Of a stretch of 64,000 bases of DNA, positions 33,825 through 43,533 are shown piece by piece. Under the pieces are notes generated by a model. The model was not told the origin of the DNA. It made no database searches and saw only the letters and a list, made by a program, of their open reading frames with translations. The stretch is from assembly GCA_047601145.1 (NCBI GenBank), contig JASGJW010000001.1, forward strand, positions 248,001-312,000, read 5' to 3'. This DNA comes from UBA7672 sp047601145. GTDB lineage: Bacteria > Pseudomonadota > Alphaproteobacteria > Caulobacterales > Hyphomonadaceae. A program made the position numbers and the translations under genes. Within the stretch, counting starts at the first letter, position 1. Every line of letters begins with the position of its first letter.

Positions 33825-34986
33825 GACAATCGTACACGTCGTGCCGGGCCTGGGTCGCAACCAGGGCGGACCTTCCTATTCCGTGCCGCGCCTTTGTTCC
33901 GAGCTCAGGGCTGCCGGAACGCCAGTTCGACTTTGCGCTGTTGAAAGCCCTAGTGATCCACCGCTCGAAGGTCTCGAGGCGGACTTTGCGAGGCACGACT
34001 TCGCCAGTCTCCCAGTCATCGGAAAACTTCGGGCGTCAAAATCGCTTCAATCCATGCTGGAAAAGCATATCCCTGCGGCGGCGGTCGTTCATGCACACGG
34101 CATCTGGCTTATGCCAAATGTCTACGCAGGAACGCTGGCGCACCGGTTCGACAAGCCTCTCGTGATCTCACCGCGAGGAATGCTTGCGCCGGAGGCTCTC
34201 AAGATTTCCAGCGCGCGGAAACGGGCCTTCTGGAAACTCTTGCAGGGGCGCGCTTACTCCGGTGCGTCGCTCTGGCACGCGACCTGCGAAGCGGAAGCCG
34301 ACGAAATCCGCGCTTTTGGCATTCGTGCGCCCATTGCCATCATACCAAACGGTATCGACCTTCCTGCACGCGAAAGATCCTCCCAGACCTCGGATGAAGC
34401 CAGCCAGGTTGAAAACACGGTGCTCTTCCTTGGACGCGTCCACCCCAAGAAAGGGCTGACAACGCTGATCGAGGCGTGGACGAAGGTGAGCCCGGCATAT
34501 CCTGCTTGGCGCCTAAGAATTGTTGGCCCTGAGGAAAACGGTCACGCGGGCGAGTTGCGTGCGCTTGCCGATCGTCTTGGCGCGAGGGGCGTTGCAATTG
34601 AACCGGCGGTCTTTGGCAGGGAAAAAGAGAAGGCGCTTGCCGATGCAACGCTCTTCGTTCTGCCAACGCTCAATGAGAATTTTGGCATCGCCGTCGCAGA
34701 GGCGCTCGGGGCGTCTGTCCCCGCAATCGTCACGAAAGGCGCTCCCTGGTCAGGTCTTGCGACCGAAAAATGCGGCTGGTGGATCGAGCACGGCGCTACC
34801 CCCCTGGCCTCCGCCCTGCACGCGGCGATGGGAGCGAGCACCTCCGAGCTTGATGCGATGGGCGAAAGAGGTCGCGCCTGGATGGCGCGTGACTTCAGCT
34901 GGACGCATATCGCTCAGGGTATGCGCGCCGTCTATGATTGGATCGCCAAGGGCGGAACGCCGCCCGCAAACGTAAGGTTGAATTAG
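33814..34986 (+). CDS. GT4-family glycosyltransferase
   Basis: 390 aa from a GTG start overlapping the polymerase stop. GT-B fold: N-terminal VVPGLGRNQGGPSYSVPRL with the acceptor-side Gly-rich loop, then HAHGIWLMPN and ISPRGMLAPEALKISS. The donor half has LFLGRVHPKKGLTTLIEAW and FVLPTLNENFGIAVAEALG, the E-x7-E motif of retaining GT4 enzymes. Donor sugar cannot be read from the sequence. Confidence 0.88.
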   Translation: MAPETIVHVVPGLGRNQGGPSYSVPRLCSELRAAGTPVRLCAVESPSDPPLEGLEADFARHDFASLPVIGKLRASKSLQSMLEKHIPAAAVVHAHGIWLMPNVYAGTLAHRFDKPLVISPRGMLAPEALKISSARKRAFWKLLQGRAYSGASLWHATCEAEADEIRAFGIRAPIAIIPNGIDLPARERSSQTSDEASQVENTVLFLGRVHPKKGLTTLIEAWTKVSPAYPAWRLRIVGPEENGHAGELRALADRLGARGVAIEPAVFGREKEKALADATLFVLPTLNENFGIAVAEALGASVPAIVTKGAPWSGLATEKCGWWIEHGATPLASALHAAMGASTSELDAMGERGRAWMARDFSWTHIAQGMRAVYDWIAKGGTPPANVRLN

Positions 34987-35044
34987 ACATGCGCGCCCTT
35001 TTCGCTCGCAGCATACGAACAAACGACGCTTGAAGACTGCAACT

Positions 35045-36199
35045 ATGACAAAGCGGCCGTTGGTCATCGTTTGTGATTGGATCCCCCCCGCCTTTGGCGC
35101 GGTAGGCCAATATCAACTGGAGCGGGCGCGTGAGGCGGCTCGCGCGGGTCGGCCAACAACGCTGATCGGGCTTGGCGCCGAAGCAAGCGACACCGAAGAG
35201 GCCGTGGCTTCCGATAGAGGCCTCGCCACTCCACTCAGGATCGTCCGGTTAGCAGCCATGCCTGCGCGCAAAGGGAATTTGGTGCTGCGCGGCCTGTGGG
35301 CGGCTAAGACAAATGTTCGTCTCCTCAGCCGCGCAGTGGGAACGCTCAGCCGTGGCGATGAGGCTGAGCTCAAAGTGACGGGATCTCCGCCCTTCCTGGC
35401 TTATCTTCTGTTGATCGCGAACGTCGTTTTCCTGCGCCGGACCGTTACCTATCGAATGACCGACTTTTATCCCGAAGCGGCGCTGGCCGCGGGAAAAGGC
35501 GGGTTCCTCAAACCTCTAGTGCCTGTCTTCCACTGGCTAAGACGGCGCGCCCACAACCTGGAAGTGCTCAGCGAATGCCAGGAGCGGCGGCTCGTCGAAT
35601 CCGGCATTGCAAAAGACCGCATCAGGATCGTCAGAGATGACTCACCCGTCGATTTTTCAGCGCCGACAGGCGCGCCGAGCCTGCCTTTTCCTCCCGATAA
35701 GGCGGTGCTCCTCTATTCGGGAAATCTTGGCGTTGCGCACGATATCGATACGCTTGCTGAAGCCTATCGCAGGCACATCGTGGCAGGGCCTGATCGCGTA
35801 CGTCTCTGGCTCAATGCAACGGGCGTGAAAGTCGACCGGCTTGTCGCCTTCTGTCGCGAGCACTCACTTCCAGTCCACGTCACGCCTCCTGCGCCCCTCG
35901 ATCAACTGGCTGGGATCCTGTCTTCGGCGACCATGCACCTTGTCACGCTGGAAAGGCCCTTCTGGGGGTATGTCATTCCCTCGAAGATCTACGCCTGCAT
36001 CGAAAGCCGGCGGCCTGTTCTCTATATCGGGCCCGATGAGTCTGACGTTCACAAACTCATTGTATCGCTTCCCGGCAGCGCGTCGGTCCGCAACGGCGAT
36101 GTTGAGCAATGCCTCCGCGTCCTGGACAGCATTGACCAAAGGCAACGCGTGGACACGACCACTCCTGCGGCAACCGCACGCTTCGTCCCGACCACCTGA
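35045..36199 (+). CDS. WbuB-like GT4 glycosyltransferase
   Basis: About 384 aa. ATG 35045 is preferred to the TTG at 35030; neither has a strong ribosome site. The layout resembles WbuB-type enzymes: N-terminal DWIPPAFGAVGQYQLERARE, YRMTDFYPEAALAAGK, then VLLYSGNLGVAHDIDTLAEA. HLVTLERPFWGYVIPSKIYA occupies the donor-site position where an E-x7-E would be. It is separated by 130 bases from asnB, so a new promoter may lie there. Confidence 0.8.
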   Translation: MTKRPLVIVCDWIPPAFGAVGQYQLERAREAARAGRPTTLIGLGAEASDTEEAVASDRGLATPLRIVRLAAMPARKGNLVLRGLWAAKTNVRLLSRAVGTLSRGDEAELKVTGSPPFLAYLLLIANVVFLRRTVTYRMTDFYPEAALAAGKGGFLKPLVPVFHWLRRRAHNLEVLSECQERRLVESGIAKDRIRIVRDDSPVDFSAPTGAPSLPFPPDKAVLLYSGNLGVAHDIDTLAEAYRRHIVAGPDRVRLWLNATGVKVDRLVAFCREHSLPVHVTPPAPLDQLAGILSSATMHLVTLERPFWGYVIPSKIYACIESRRPVLYIGPDESDVHKLIVSLPGSASVRNGDVEQCLRVLDSIDQRQRVDTTTPAATARFVPTT

Positions 36200-36328
36200 G
36201 CGCGCCGCCTTGCCTGTGCAGTCCTTAGCCCCTAACCGAAAGCATAAGCGATCGCGTCCGTCAGAGCACTGTCTCGGGCGGTGCGGTAGCTATCGCCCTC
36301 ATCTCAGCGAAAAAGTCGCCTGACCCTT

Positions 36329-38185
36329 ATGTGCGGCATCAATGGCATATTTGCATTCAACCGTTCCGCGGGCCCGCCCTCGGAGCGTGAACTCATTGCC
36401 ACGCGAGACTACATGTCGGCGCGTGGACCGGATGGAGCCGGCGATTGGTGGAGCGAGGATCGCCGGCTAGGCCTTGGCCATCGTCGGCTTGCGATCATCG
36501 ATCTCAGCCCCCGCGGCGCTCAGCCAATGACAAGCGCCTGCGGCCGCTACGCGGTGACCTACAACGGCGAGATCTACAATTTCCCTGAACTGCGGCGATC
36601 ACTCGAGGCGCAGGGGCGCGTCTTCCAAAGTTCGTCTGACACGGAAGCCTTGTTGCACTTATATGCGATCAAGGGCGAGGCCATGGTGCGCGACCTGCGC
36701 GGCATGTTCGCTTTCGCGATCTGGGACACGCACGCTCGCACGCTTTTCCTGGCTCGCGATCCTTATGGCATAAAGCCGCTCTATACATCGTGCGACGGGT
36801 GGACATTCCGCTTCGCAAGCCAGGTCAAGGCGCTGCTCGCGGGCGGCAAGGTGTCGCTTGATCCAGAGCCTGCAGGCATTGTCGGCTTCCATCTCTGGGG
36901 CAGCGTGCCTGAACCATTCACGCTTTATCGCGATATCCGCGCCTTGCCGGCCGGACACACGCAGCTGGTAGATGCGGCCGGTCCGCGCGAGCCGAAGCCT
37001 TACGCTTCGATCGCAGGGATCATAGCTGCGGCCAGCGCCAGCCCGGCGCCCGCCAGCGAGACAGCGTCGCGAGTGCGCGACGCCGCGCGGGAGAGCGTTG
37101 CCGCCCACCTCCTTGCCGACGTCGAGGTTGGCGTCTTCCTGTCCGCCGGAATTGATAGCGGGTCGCTGCTCGGGCTCATGCGCGATGCCGGGCAAACCAA
37201 GATCCGCGCAATCACGCTCACGTTCGAAGAACTGCAGGGGTCCGGCGAAGATGAGGCCCCGCTCGCGGCTGACGTCGCCCGTCTCTATGGCGCTGAACAT
37301 ACGGTGCGAAGCGTCAGCCGGAAGGAATTCGAAGACGACTATCCTGAAATTCTCAACGCCATGGACCAGCCCTCGATCGATGGCGTCAACACATGGTTCG
37401 TCTCCAAGGCGACGCGCGAAGCTGGTCTGAAGGTTGCTCTGTCAGGACTTGGCGGCGATGAAATTCTTGCCGGCTATCCAAGTTTCTCCGACGTCCCGCG
37501 TTGGACACGGCGCCTGAGTGTCCCCGCAGCGATGCCCGGACTTGGACGAGCAGCGCGTTTCCTCGGGTCAGCATTCGGGCTGGCGCGGCGCCAGCCAAAG
37601 CTATTAGGCCTCATTGAGTACGGCGGTTCTTATCCCGGCGCCTACCTGTTGCGTCGGGGCCTCTTCCTCCCGCACGAGCTGTCAGACGTCCTCAATGACC
37701 CTTCACTCGTCGAGGACGGGCTTCACAGGTTGGCTCCGCTATCCAGAGTCAGGGGCCTTCTCGATCCTGCGCCCACCGAGCCGCTGGCGCGCGTTGCTGT
37801 CCTCGAAAGTGCGCAGTACATGCGAAACCAGCTTCTTCGCGACGCCGATTGGGCAGGTATGGCGCACAGCCTCGAAATCAGAACACCGCTGGTCGATACT
37901 CACTTCGCATCAGCAGTGTCACCCTCGATTGCGCGTTTCGCAAATCGGCAAGGCAAACGCGCGCTGGCTCAATCACCCAGCGTTCCCCTGCCCGCGGCGA
38001 TCGCCGAGCGAGCAAAGACGGGCTTCATTGTACCAACGCAAGCCTGGATGGCGCATCGCCTTGATCTCGGGGCAACCGCGGACGCAACGAAGGGACAGGT
38101 CTCGCGCGCGCTCAGCCGCGCAGTCTTCGGCGCGTTCAATCAAGTACAACCGCCCGTCTCCCCAACGCACGTTCGCGCCGCGTGA
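36329..38185 (+). CDS. asnB: AsnB-type glutamine-dependent amidotransferase
   Basis: 618 aa. It starts MCGINGIF, so the glutaminase Cys2 is present, with GPDGAGDW, GHRRLAIIDLS and YNGEIYNFPELR typical of class II amidotransferases. The synthetase P-loop reads FLSAGIDSG, with Ala for the usual first Gly of SGG. LGGDEILAGYPSF is intact. In sugar loci such enzymes often amidate uronic acids rather than making asparagine; here that is inferred from the neighbours. The stop overlaps the next start (GTGA). Confidence 0.88.
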   Translation: MCGINGIFAFNRSAGPPSERELIATRDYMSARGPDGAGDWWSEDRRLGLGHRRLAIIDLSPRGAQPMTSACGRYAVTYNGEIYNFPELRRSLEAQGRVFQSSSDTEALLHLYAIKGEAMVRDLRGMFAFAIWDTHARTLFLARDPYGIKPLYTSCDGWTFRFASQVKALLAGGKVSLDPEPAGIVGFHLWGSVPEPFTLYRDIRALPAGHTQLVDAAGPREPKPYASIAGIIAAASASPAPASETASRVRDAARESVAAHLLADVEVGVFLSAGIDSGSLLGLMRDAGQTKIRAITLTFEELQGSGEDEAPLAADVARLYGAEHTVRSVSRKEFEDDYPEILNAMDQPSIDGVNTWFVSKATREAGLKVALSGLGGDEILAGYPSFSDVPRWTRRLSVPAAMPGLGRAARFLGSAFGLARRQPKLLGLIEYGGSYPGAYLLRRGLFLPHELSDVLNDPSLVEDGLHRLAPLSRVRGLLDPAPTEPLARVAVLESAQYMRNQLLRDADWAGMAHSLEIRTPLVDTHFASAVSPSIARFANRQGKRALAQSPSVPLPAAIAERAKTGFIVPTQAWMAHRLDLGATADATKGQVSRALSRAVFGAFNQVQPPVSPTHVRAA

Positions 38186-39294
38186 CATACTCCATGCTTG
38201 CCCTCGTAACGGAAGCGTTTGGCGGATCAGGTGGTATCGCCCAATACAATCGCGACCTGCTCGATGCGCTTGCAGCCGACAGCTCTCCTTTCGAGGCAAT
38301 CGATGTCCTGCCTCGCCTAGGCCCAAACGCCACCTCCTTGCCGCACGCGTCTGTCCGCCAGCTACCCGCAAGCAAGGGACGCGCTCTCTATTCACTGCGT
38401 ACTCTGCTGAACGCCGTCACCAGGCGACCGTCCGTGATCTTCTGCGGGCATCTTTATATGGCGCCGCTTGCTCGCCTCGCAGCAAAGATCGCAAGTGCTC
38501 GGCTTGTGATTTAACTCCACGGGATTGAGATCTGGTCCCGGCCAAGTCCCGCGCAACGCAAGGCATTGGAAGCAGCGGACCTCGTCACCTGCGTGAGCCG
38601 ACACACGCGGGCCGCAGCGTGCTCGAGAGCCGCGACCGCACCGGAACGCGTCGTCGTGATATCAAACACGGTTAGCGAGCAATACACGCCGGGTGATCGC
38701 AAAGCTGCGCGTGCGCGTTTCAATTTATCAGAAACGGATCTTGTTCTCCTGAGCGTGGGCCGACTCGACAAGCGAGAGCGATACAAAGGCCACAATCGCG
38801 TCCTTGCTGAACTGACGCGGCTGCCGGCGCGACCGGGCCAGACAATCCGCTACCTAGTCGCGGGCGATGGCGATGACCTGACGAACATCGAGGCGGAGGC
38901 GAGACGCCTTGGCGTATTGGGGCGCGTACAATTCCTGGGACACGTCGAGACGTCACTATTGCCGGACCTCTATCGGGCCGCGGATCTCTTTGCGTTGCCC
39001 TCGCTGGGAGAGGGTTTTGGAATTGTATTTCTTGAAGCCATGGCGTGCGGAACCCCGGCAATTGGTCTAGCCTCAGGCGGCGCCCCGGACGCGCTTGGCG
39101 ACGGTGAACTCGGAATTTGCATAGCTGCTCAGACCTTCGCACCAGAGCTGGCGCGAGCCGTCTACATGCCTCGCCCAGACCCAGAGATTCTGTCGGCTAG
39201 GGTGCAGGAGCGATTTGGGAAAGACACATTCCGCACGCTGGCCGCCACCGTTTTTGAGAGATTACTTACCCAAGGCATTGTTGATGAAAGATAG
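38182..39294 (+). pseudogene. GT4 glycosyltransferase gene interrupted by an in-frame TAA
   Basis: One frame runs through the whole length, with a single TAA at 38512-38514. The N-terminal part has EAFGGSGGIAQYNRDLLDAL and FCGHLYMAPLA. After the stop the protein resumes with LHGIEIWSRP, DLVTCVSRHTR, LLSVGRLDKRERYKGHN and LPSLGEGFGIVFLEAMACG. In homologues the residue before LHGIE is usually Gln, so CAA to TAA is the simplest change. Intact it would be about 370 aa. It may be a true loss-of-function mutation or a sequencing error. Its end overlaps the Wzm gene. Confidence 0.85.
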
Positions 39295-40129
39295 CAGCAA
39301 GATCGCCGAACGCGTCCTCATTCTAGAGAAAGGACGCGCAGAACGTAACTACTGGAGCGATCTTTGGGCTTATCGCGAACTGTTCGCCATTCTTGTCTGG
39401 CGCGATATTGCTGTGCAGTACAAGCAAGCTGCCTTCGGGGTCGCCTGGGCGATCGTTCGCCCATTGCTGACGATGCTGATTTTCACTGTGATTTTCGGCC
39501 ATATTGCGAAGCTGCCGAGCACTGGGGCGGCGCCGTATCCGATCATGGTCATGACAGGCGTTCTCGCATGGTCGCTAATTTCGACTATCCTTAGTCAGGG
39601 TTCAAATAGTCTGGTGGCGAACGCGAACCTGATTAGTAAGGTCTACTTCCCACGAGTGATTGTTCCCGTAGCGACCGGTGGCGTCGCCTTCGTGGACTTT
39701 GCAATAAGCCTCGCCTTGTTGTTTGCCATGATGATCGGCTACGGTTTCACGCCAGATTGGCACATCGTCGCATTTCCGTTCTTTGCCGTTCTTGCCGCCC
39801 TGGCGGGGCTTGGTCCGGCCCTCTTATTTGCGTCGCTCAACGTGCGGTTTCGGGACTTTCGCTTCCTCGTGCCGTTCGTGGTGCAGTTCGGAATGTATGC
39901 GTCACCCGTTGGCTTCACGACCAATCTCGTCCCCCCTGAGTGGCGATTGCTGTACGCGCTAAACCCTGCAGTCGGCCCCATTGTGGGCTTCCGATGGAGC
40001 TTGTTGCACGGCGAGGCGCCATTGTCCTGGGATCTCATGCTGCTCAATGGAGCGGTGATAGCCTCGTTCCTGATAGTAGGACTGTTTGTCTTTCGCGCTT
40101 CCGAGAGAACGCTCGCGGACGTTATCTGA
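39284..40129 (+). CDS. wzm: ABC-2 polysaccharide exporter permease (Wzm), first pair
   Basis: About 281 aa from ATG 39284, which overlaps the preceding glycosyltransferase. Six membrane segments follow the cytoplasmic LWAYRELFAILVWRDIAVQY motif, and QAAFGVAWAIVRPLLTMLIF is a hallmark of Wzm/TagG permeases. SKVYFPRVIVPVA and LNVRFRDFRFLVPFVVQFG are also family blocks. It works with the ATPase gene that overlaps its stop. Base composition drops here relative to upstream genes. Confidence 0.93.
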   Translation: MKDSSKIAERVLILEKGRAERNYWSDLWAYRELFAILVWRDIAVQYKQAAFGVAWAIVRPLLTMLIFTVIFGHIAKLPSTGAAPYPIMVMTGVLAWSLISTILSQGSNSLVANANLISKVYFPRVIVPVATGGVAFVDFAISLALLFAMMIGYGFTPDWHIVAFPFFAVLAALAGLGPALLFASLNVRFRDFRFLVPFVVQFGMYASPVGFTTNLVPPEWRLLYALNPAVGPIVGFRWSLLHGEAPLSWDLMLLNGAVIASFLIVGLFVFRASERTLADVI

Positions 40130-41415
40130 TGAAAGACCCAGTCGTAATCCGGGCCACAGGGCTCGGGAAAAGATACAGGATCGGCGCGCGCCTCGAGCGG
40201 CACTCAACGTTGCGCGATACGCTCATGCATCAAGTGGATGGCGCGGCTAAAGCGCTGAGGGCTGGGCTGCAAGGAAGGGGCGACGGGGCTTCGTTGCCTT
40301 CCTCAGAGGACTTCTGGGCGCTTAAGAATGTCAACCTCGAAATCCACCGCGGCGACGTCCTTGGGGTAATCGGGCGCAACGGCGCCGGAAAATCGACTCT
40401 ACTCAAGGTGCTCTCACGGATAACTGAGCCGTCAGAAGGACGCGTTGAAGTTCGCGGACGGATTGCAAGCTTGCTCGAGGTAGGAACTGGGTTCCATCCC
40501 GAGCTCACTGGGCGCGAAAACATTTTTCTTAACGGGGCTATCTTGGGGATGAGCCGCGCGGAAATTGCTTCGCGTTTTGATGAAATCGTCGATTTTTCGG
40601 GAGTGGAAAAATTTCTAGACACTCCGGTGAAGCGCTATTCAAGCGGAATGTATGTTCGGTTGGCGTTTGCCGTGGCGGCTCACCTTGAGCCTGAAATTCT
40701 GTTGGTTGACGAGGTGCTGTCTGTTGGCGACGCCGAGTTCCAAAAAAAATGTCTCGGGAAGATGAAGGATGCGGCCAACAGCGGACGGACGGTCATTTTT
40801 GTTAGCCACAACATGGACGCGATGCGTGCGTTCTGCAGCACCGGAGTCTTGATGGATGCCGGACGCATGGTGCTCGCTGGCTCAATGGCAGAGGTCGAAA
40901 CACAGTACACATCGAGTCACACGACTGAGTTCGGGAGTTTCGTCGCAGCAACGTCGGATAGCGGCGGTTCTCCTTCAATCGTAAGCCATGCGCATCTTGA
41001 ACAAGGCGGTATTGCGACCGGAACTTTGAGCTCTGATCGCGCAGTCACGCTAAGGCTCGGGCTCCAGATAGCGCATTCCAAGCCCTGCAGCGTCGAATTT
41101 GTATTGAGAGATATGTTCGGGACCGCAGTCGCCATTTGGCCGGGCGCACTCGCCAACCCCCGAGCCATCCTGCCAGGAGTTTTTCAAGGCGAAATCAAGA
41201 TTGATTTCCGGCTGGATGATTTTGCGGCCGGTCAATATTCGATTGATCTCATGATCGTCGAACCAAATGTCCGATTTCTCGAACGACTCGAGCCGGCGCT
41301 GAGTTTCGAACTGCAGAGACCGTATGAAGACAGCGGATGGCAATTCCGAATGGATCGCCGGCAGAGTTCCGTCTTGCTCACTGGGGAAATGGAAGTCGAG
41401 ATTACTTATGCCTGA
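40129..41415 (+). CDS. wzt: ABC polysaccharide exporter ATPase (Wzt) with C-terminal domain, first pair
   Basis: 428 aa; the frame is open upstream but ATG 40129 overlaps the permease TGA. Walker A is GRNGAGKSTLLK, the signature YSSGMYVRLAFAVA, Walker B ILLVDEVLSVGD and the H-loop VSHNM. Residues after about 250 form a beta-rich domain like the Wzt C-terminal domain, which in E. coli O9a recognises the polymer's non-reducing end. Rows in this gene are AT-rich; row 40561-40620 has 23 G/C of 60 by my count. Confidence 0.93.
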   Translation: MKDPVVIRATGLGKRYRIGARLERHSTLRDTLMHQVDGAAKALRAGLQGRGDGASLPSSEDFWALKNVNLEIHRGDVLGVIGRNGAGKSTLLKVLSRITEPSEGRVEVRGRIASLLEVGTGFHPELTGRENIFLNGAILGMSRAEIASRFDEIVDFSGVEKFLDTPVKRYSSGMYVRLAFAVAAHLEPEILLVDEVLSVGDAEFQKKCLGKMKDAANSGRTVIFVSHNMDAMRAFCSTGVLMDAGRMVLAGSMAEVETQYTSSHTTEFGSFVAATSDSGGSPSIVSHAHLEQGGIATGTLSSDRAVTLRLGLQIAHSKPCSVEFVLRDMFGTAVAIWPGALANPRAILPGVFQGEIKIDFRLDDFAAGQYSIDLMIVEPNVRFLERLEPALSFELQRPYEDSGWQFRMDRRQSSVLLTGEMEVEITYA

Positions 41416-42328
41416 GGAAGCAGGTCCAACGGCGCAAACGAGCTGCGAGGCTCCCTCCAGGCTTACGTCAGGAATCGTCGATCGCGCCAACGTGCAAGTC
41501 TATGCTCCTGGTTCGCCTTTGAGGAATCCCGGCCGTATGCTTCGCGAAATGCTGCGTGACCTCAGTCAAGCCCGCGAGCTAGCATGGCGTTTGTTCATCC
41601 GCGACCTGAAAGCCCAATTCCGAAATAGCATCCTCGGGTATTTTTGGGTGTTTATACCGCCGCTTATGGCCGCACTCCCCTTCGTGTATCTCAATGCTCA
41701 AGGCGTCGTGAGCATGGGGTCAACCCCAATTCCGTACGGTGCATATGCGATGACTGGAACGATCATCTGGCAAGTATTTGTCGATGCACTCAACAGCCCC
41801 TTGAAGAGCGTCACCTCCGCCAGATCAATGCTGACCCGGATAAATTTTCCACGGGAGGCGATACTAATCGCGGCCTTGCTTCAAACTGGATTCGGATTTG
41901 GCATTCGTTTGTTACTTCTAGTGGCCGTATTCCTGTGGTTCAGAGTGGTACCCGCGCCAACGGCTCCTTTGTTCATAATCGGTATTCTCGGGCTGATCCT
42001 TACCGGCTTCATGCTGGGGCTGCTTATTACCCCGCTCGGATTGCTCTATGGCGATGTCTCACAGGCAATTCCTGTAGCGACTACGATGCTGATGTTCCTG
42101 ACGCCTGTACTTTATCCCACTCCCACGGACGGGCTGGCGGCAACCGTTTCGGCATTCAATCCCCTTACTCCGCTGGTCGTCGCCACCCGAGACTGGCTGA
42201 CCATCGGCGCAACAGACTACCTTTTGGGTTTCGTCGTTGTCTCGAGCACAGCCGTATTCTTATTGCTACTTGGTTGGGTGCTCTACCGGATCGCGCTGCC
42301 GCACTTGGTTGCAAGATTGGGTAACTGA
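41408..42328 (+). CDS. wzm: ABC-2 polysaccharide exporter permease (Wzm), second pair
   Basis: About 306 aa from ATG 41408, overlapping the first ATPase stop by 8 bases. Six membrane segments follow LAWRLFIRDLKAQFRNSILG, and YFWVFIPPLMAALPFVYLNA, TRINFPREAILIAALLQ and LTPVLYP are family features. Its sequence differs clearly from the first permease, so it is not a recent duplicate. Its stop overlaps the second ATPase start (TGATG). Confidence 0.92.
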   Translation: MPEEAGPTAQTSCEAPSRLTSGIVDRANVQVYAPGSPLRNPGRMLREMLRDLSQARELAWRLFIRDLKAQFRNSILGYFWVFIPPLMAALPFVYLNAQGVVSMGSTPIPYGAYAMTGTIIWQVFVDALNSPLKSVTSARSMLTRINFPREAILIAALLQTGFGFGIRLLLLVAVFLWFRVVPAPTAPLFIIGILGLILTGFMLGLLITPLGLLYGDVSQAIPVATTMLMFLTPVLYPTPTDGLAATVSAFNPLTPLVVATRDWLTIGATDYLLGFVVVSSTAVFLLLLGWVLYRIALPHLVARLGN

Positions 42329-43533
42329 TGACGACTGTCAGCGACGATGTGTTGATCCGCGTCGAAGGGGTATCGAAGCGCTTCTGCCGCGATTTGAAGC
42401 GTTCGCTCTTTTACGGCGTTCAGGACACCCTGGCCGATTGTATTGGCACAGCGGGCACCGATCCAAAATTGCGGCGAGACGAGTTCTGGGCCGTGGATGG
42501 TGTATCGCTAGAGTTGAGACGTGGCGAGTGCCTCGGACTGATCGGCCGCAACGGAGCAGGAAAGACCACGCTGCTTAAAATGCTCAGCGGCCTGATCAAG
42601 CCCGACAAGGGAAGGATCGAAATACGAGGCCGCGTGGGTGCACTTATTGCGCTCGGTGCGGGATTCAGCCCGATCTTGTCCGGGCGCGAAAACATCTATG
42701 TCAATGGAGCCGTCCTGGGTCTTAGCAAACGCGAGATCAACGAGAAAGTTGAAGAGATTATAGACTTCGCCGAGATTGGAGACTTCATCGATTCTCCGGT
42801 CCAAACCTATTCGTCCGGCATGGCGGTGCGCTTAGGCTTCGCGATCGCTAGCGCGATGGAGCCAGATGTTCTTCTCTTAGACGAAGTACTTGCGGTTGGA
42901 GACGTTGCGTTTCGGACGAAATGCTACAACCGAGTAGAGAAGCTAAAGAGCTCCGCCGCAACTATCTTGGTTTCGCATCAGATGGCTGACATAGCTCGAG
43001 TTTGCACACGCACGCTCGTGCGAACCGATTTGGGATTCGTTGACGCGAGTACGTCGGCAGGTGTCCAATTGTACGAGACTTCAGCCCACCGAGGCGACGG
43101 CGCAGGATTTGTGACGGCAGAGCCTGGGTTTGCGCTTATCGAGGCGAACATTACACCAGATGCCCTAACTTGGCGATCTAGAGTGTGTGCAAAGATTGTT
43201 TTCACGTCCGAGATTCCGCTCGCGGACGCGGAGGCGCGCATCACGTTCATGAGCGCTGACGAGGTGGTCCGGGCAGAATGGCGATCGACCAACAATCGAG
43301 TACCGCTATCCATCGAAACCGGGGTCAATCACTTCGAATTTGACATCGGGCCAATTCTGCTAGCCCCGGGAATCTACTCCGTCGGCTTCGTGATCTCCAA
43401 ACCTAATTTTGCTCAGTACCTGATCCTGTCCTTCAAGATGTCGAGGCTCATCGTTAGCGGCGATGTCGCAGGCCTATCGACGTATCAACTTGAAGGTCGG
43501 TCCGAGCCTATCCTGAAGCTGGAAGCTCCCTGA
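42328..43533 (+). CDS. wzt: ABC polysaccharide exporter ATPase (Wzt) with C-terminal domain, second pair
   Basis: 401 aa. Walker A is GRNGAGKTTLLKM, the signature YSSGMAVRLGFAIA, Walker B VLLLDEVLAVGD, and the H-loop VSHQM. After the nucleotide-binding domain a beta-rich segment of about 150 residues ends with LILSFKMSRLIV and fits a Wzt C-terminal domain, different from the first one. It implies a second polymer or a different end group. The next gene begins directly at the stop. Confidence 0.92.
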   Translation: MTTVSDDVLIRVEGVSKRFCRDLKRSLFYGVQDTLADCIGTAGTDPKLRRDEFWAVDGVSLELRRGECLGLIGRNGAGKTTLLKMLSGLIKPDKGRIEIRGRVGALIALGAGFSPILSGRENIYVNGAVLGLSKREINEKVEEIIDFAEIGDFIDSPVQTYSSGMAVRLGFAIASAMEPDVLLLDEVLAVGDVAFRTKCYNRVEKLKSSAATILVSHQMADIARVCTRTLVRTDLGFVDASTSAGVQLYETSAHRGDGAGFVTAEPGFALIEANITPDALTWRSRVCAKIVFTSEIPLADAEARITFMSADEVVRAEWRSTNNRVPLSIETGVNHFEFDIGPILLAPGIYSVGFVISKPNFAQYLILSFKMSRLIVSGDVAGLSTYQLEGRSEPILKLEAP

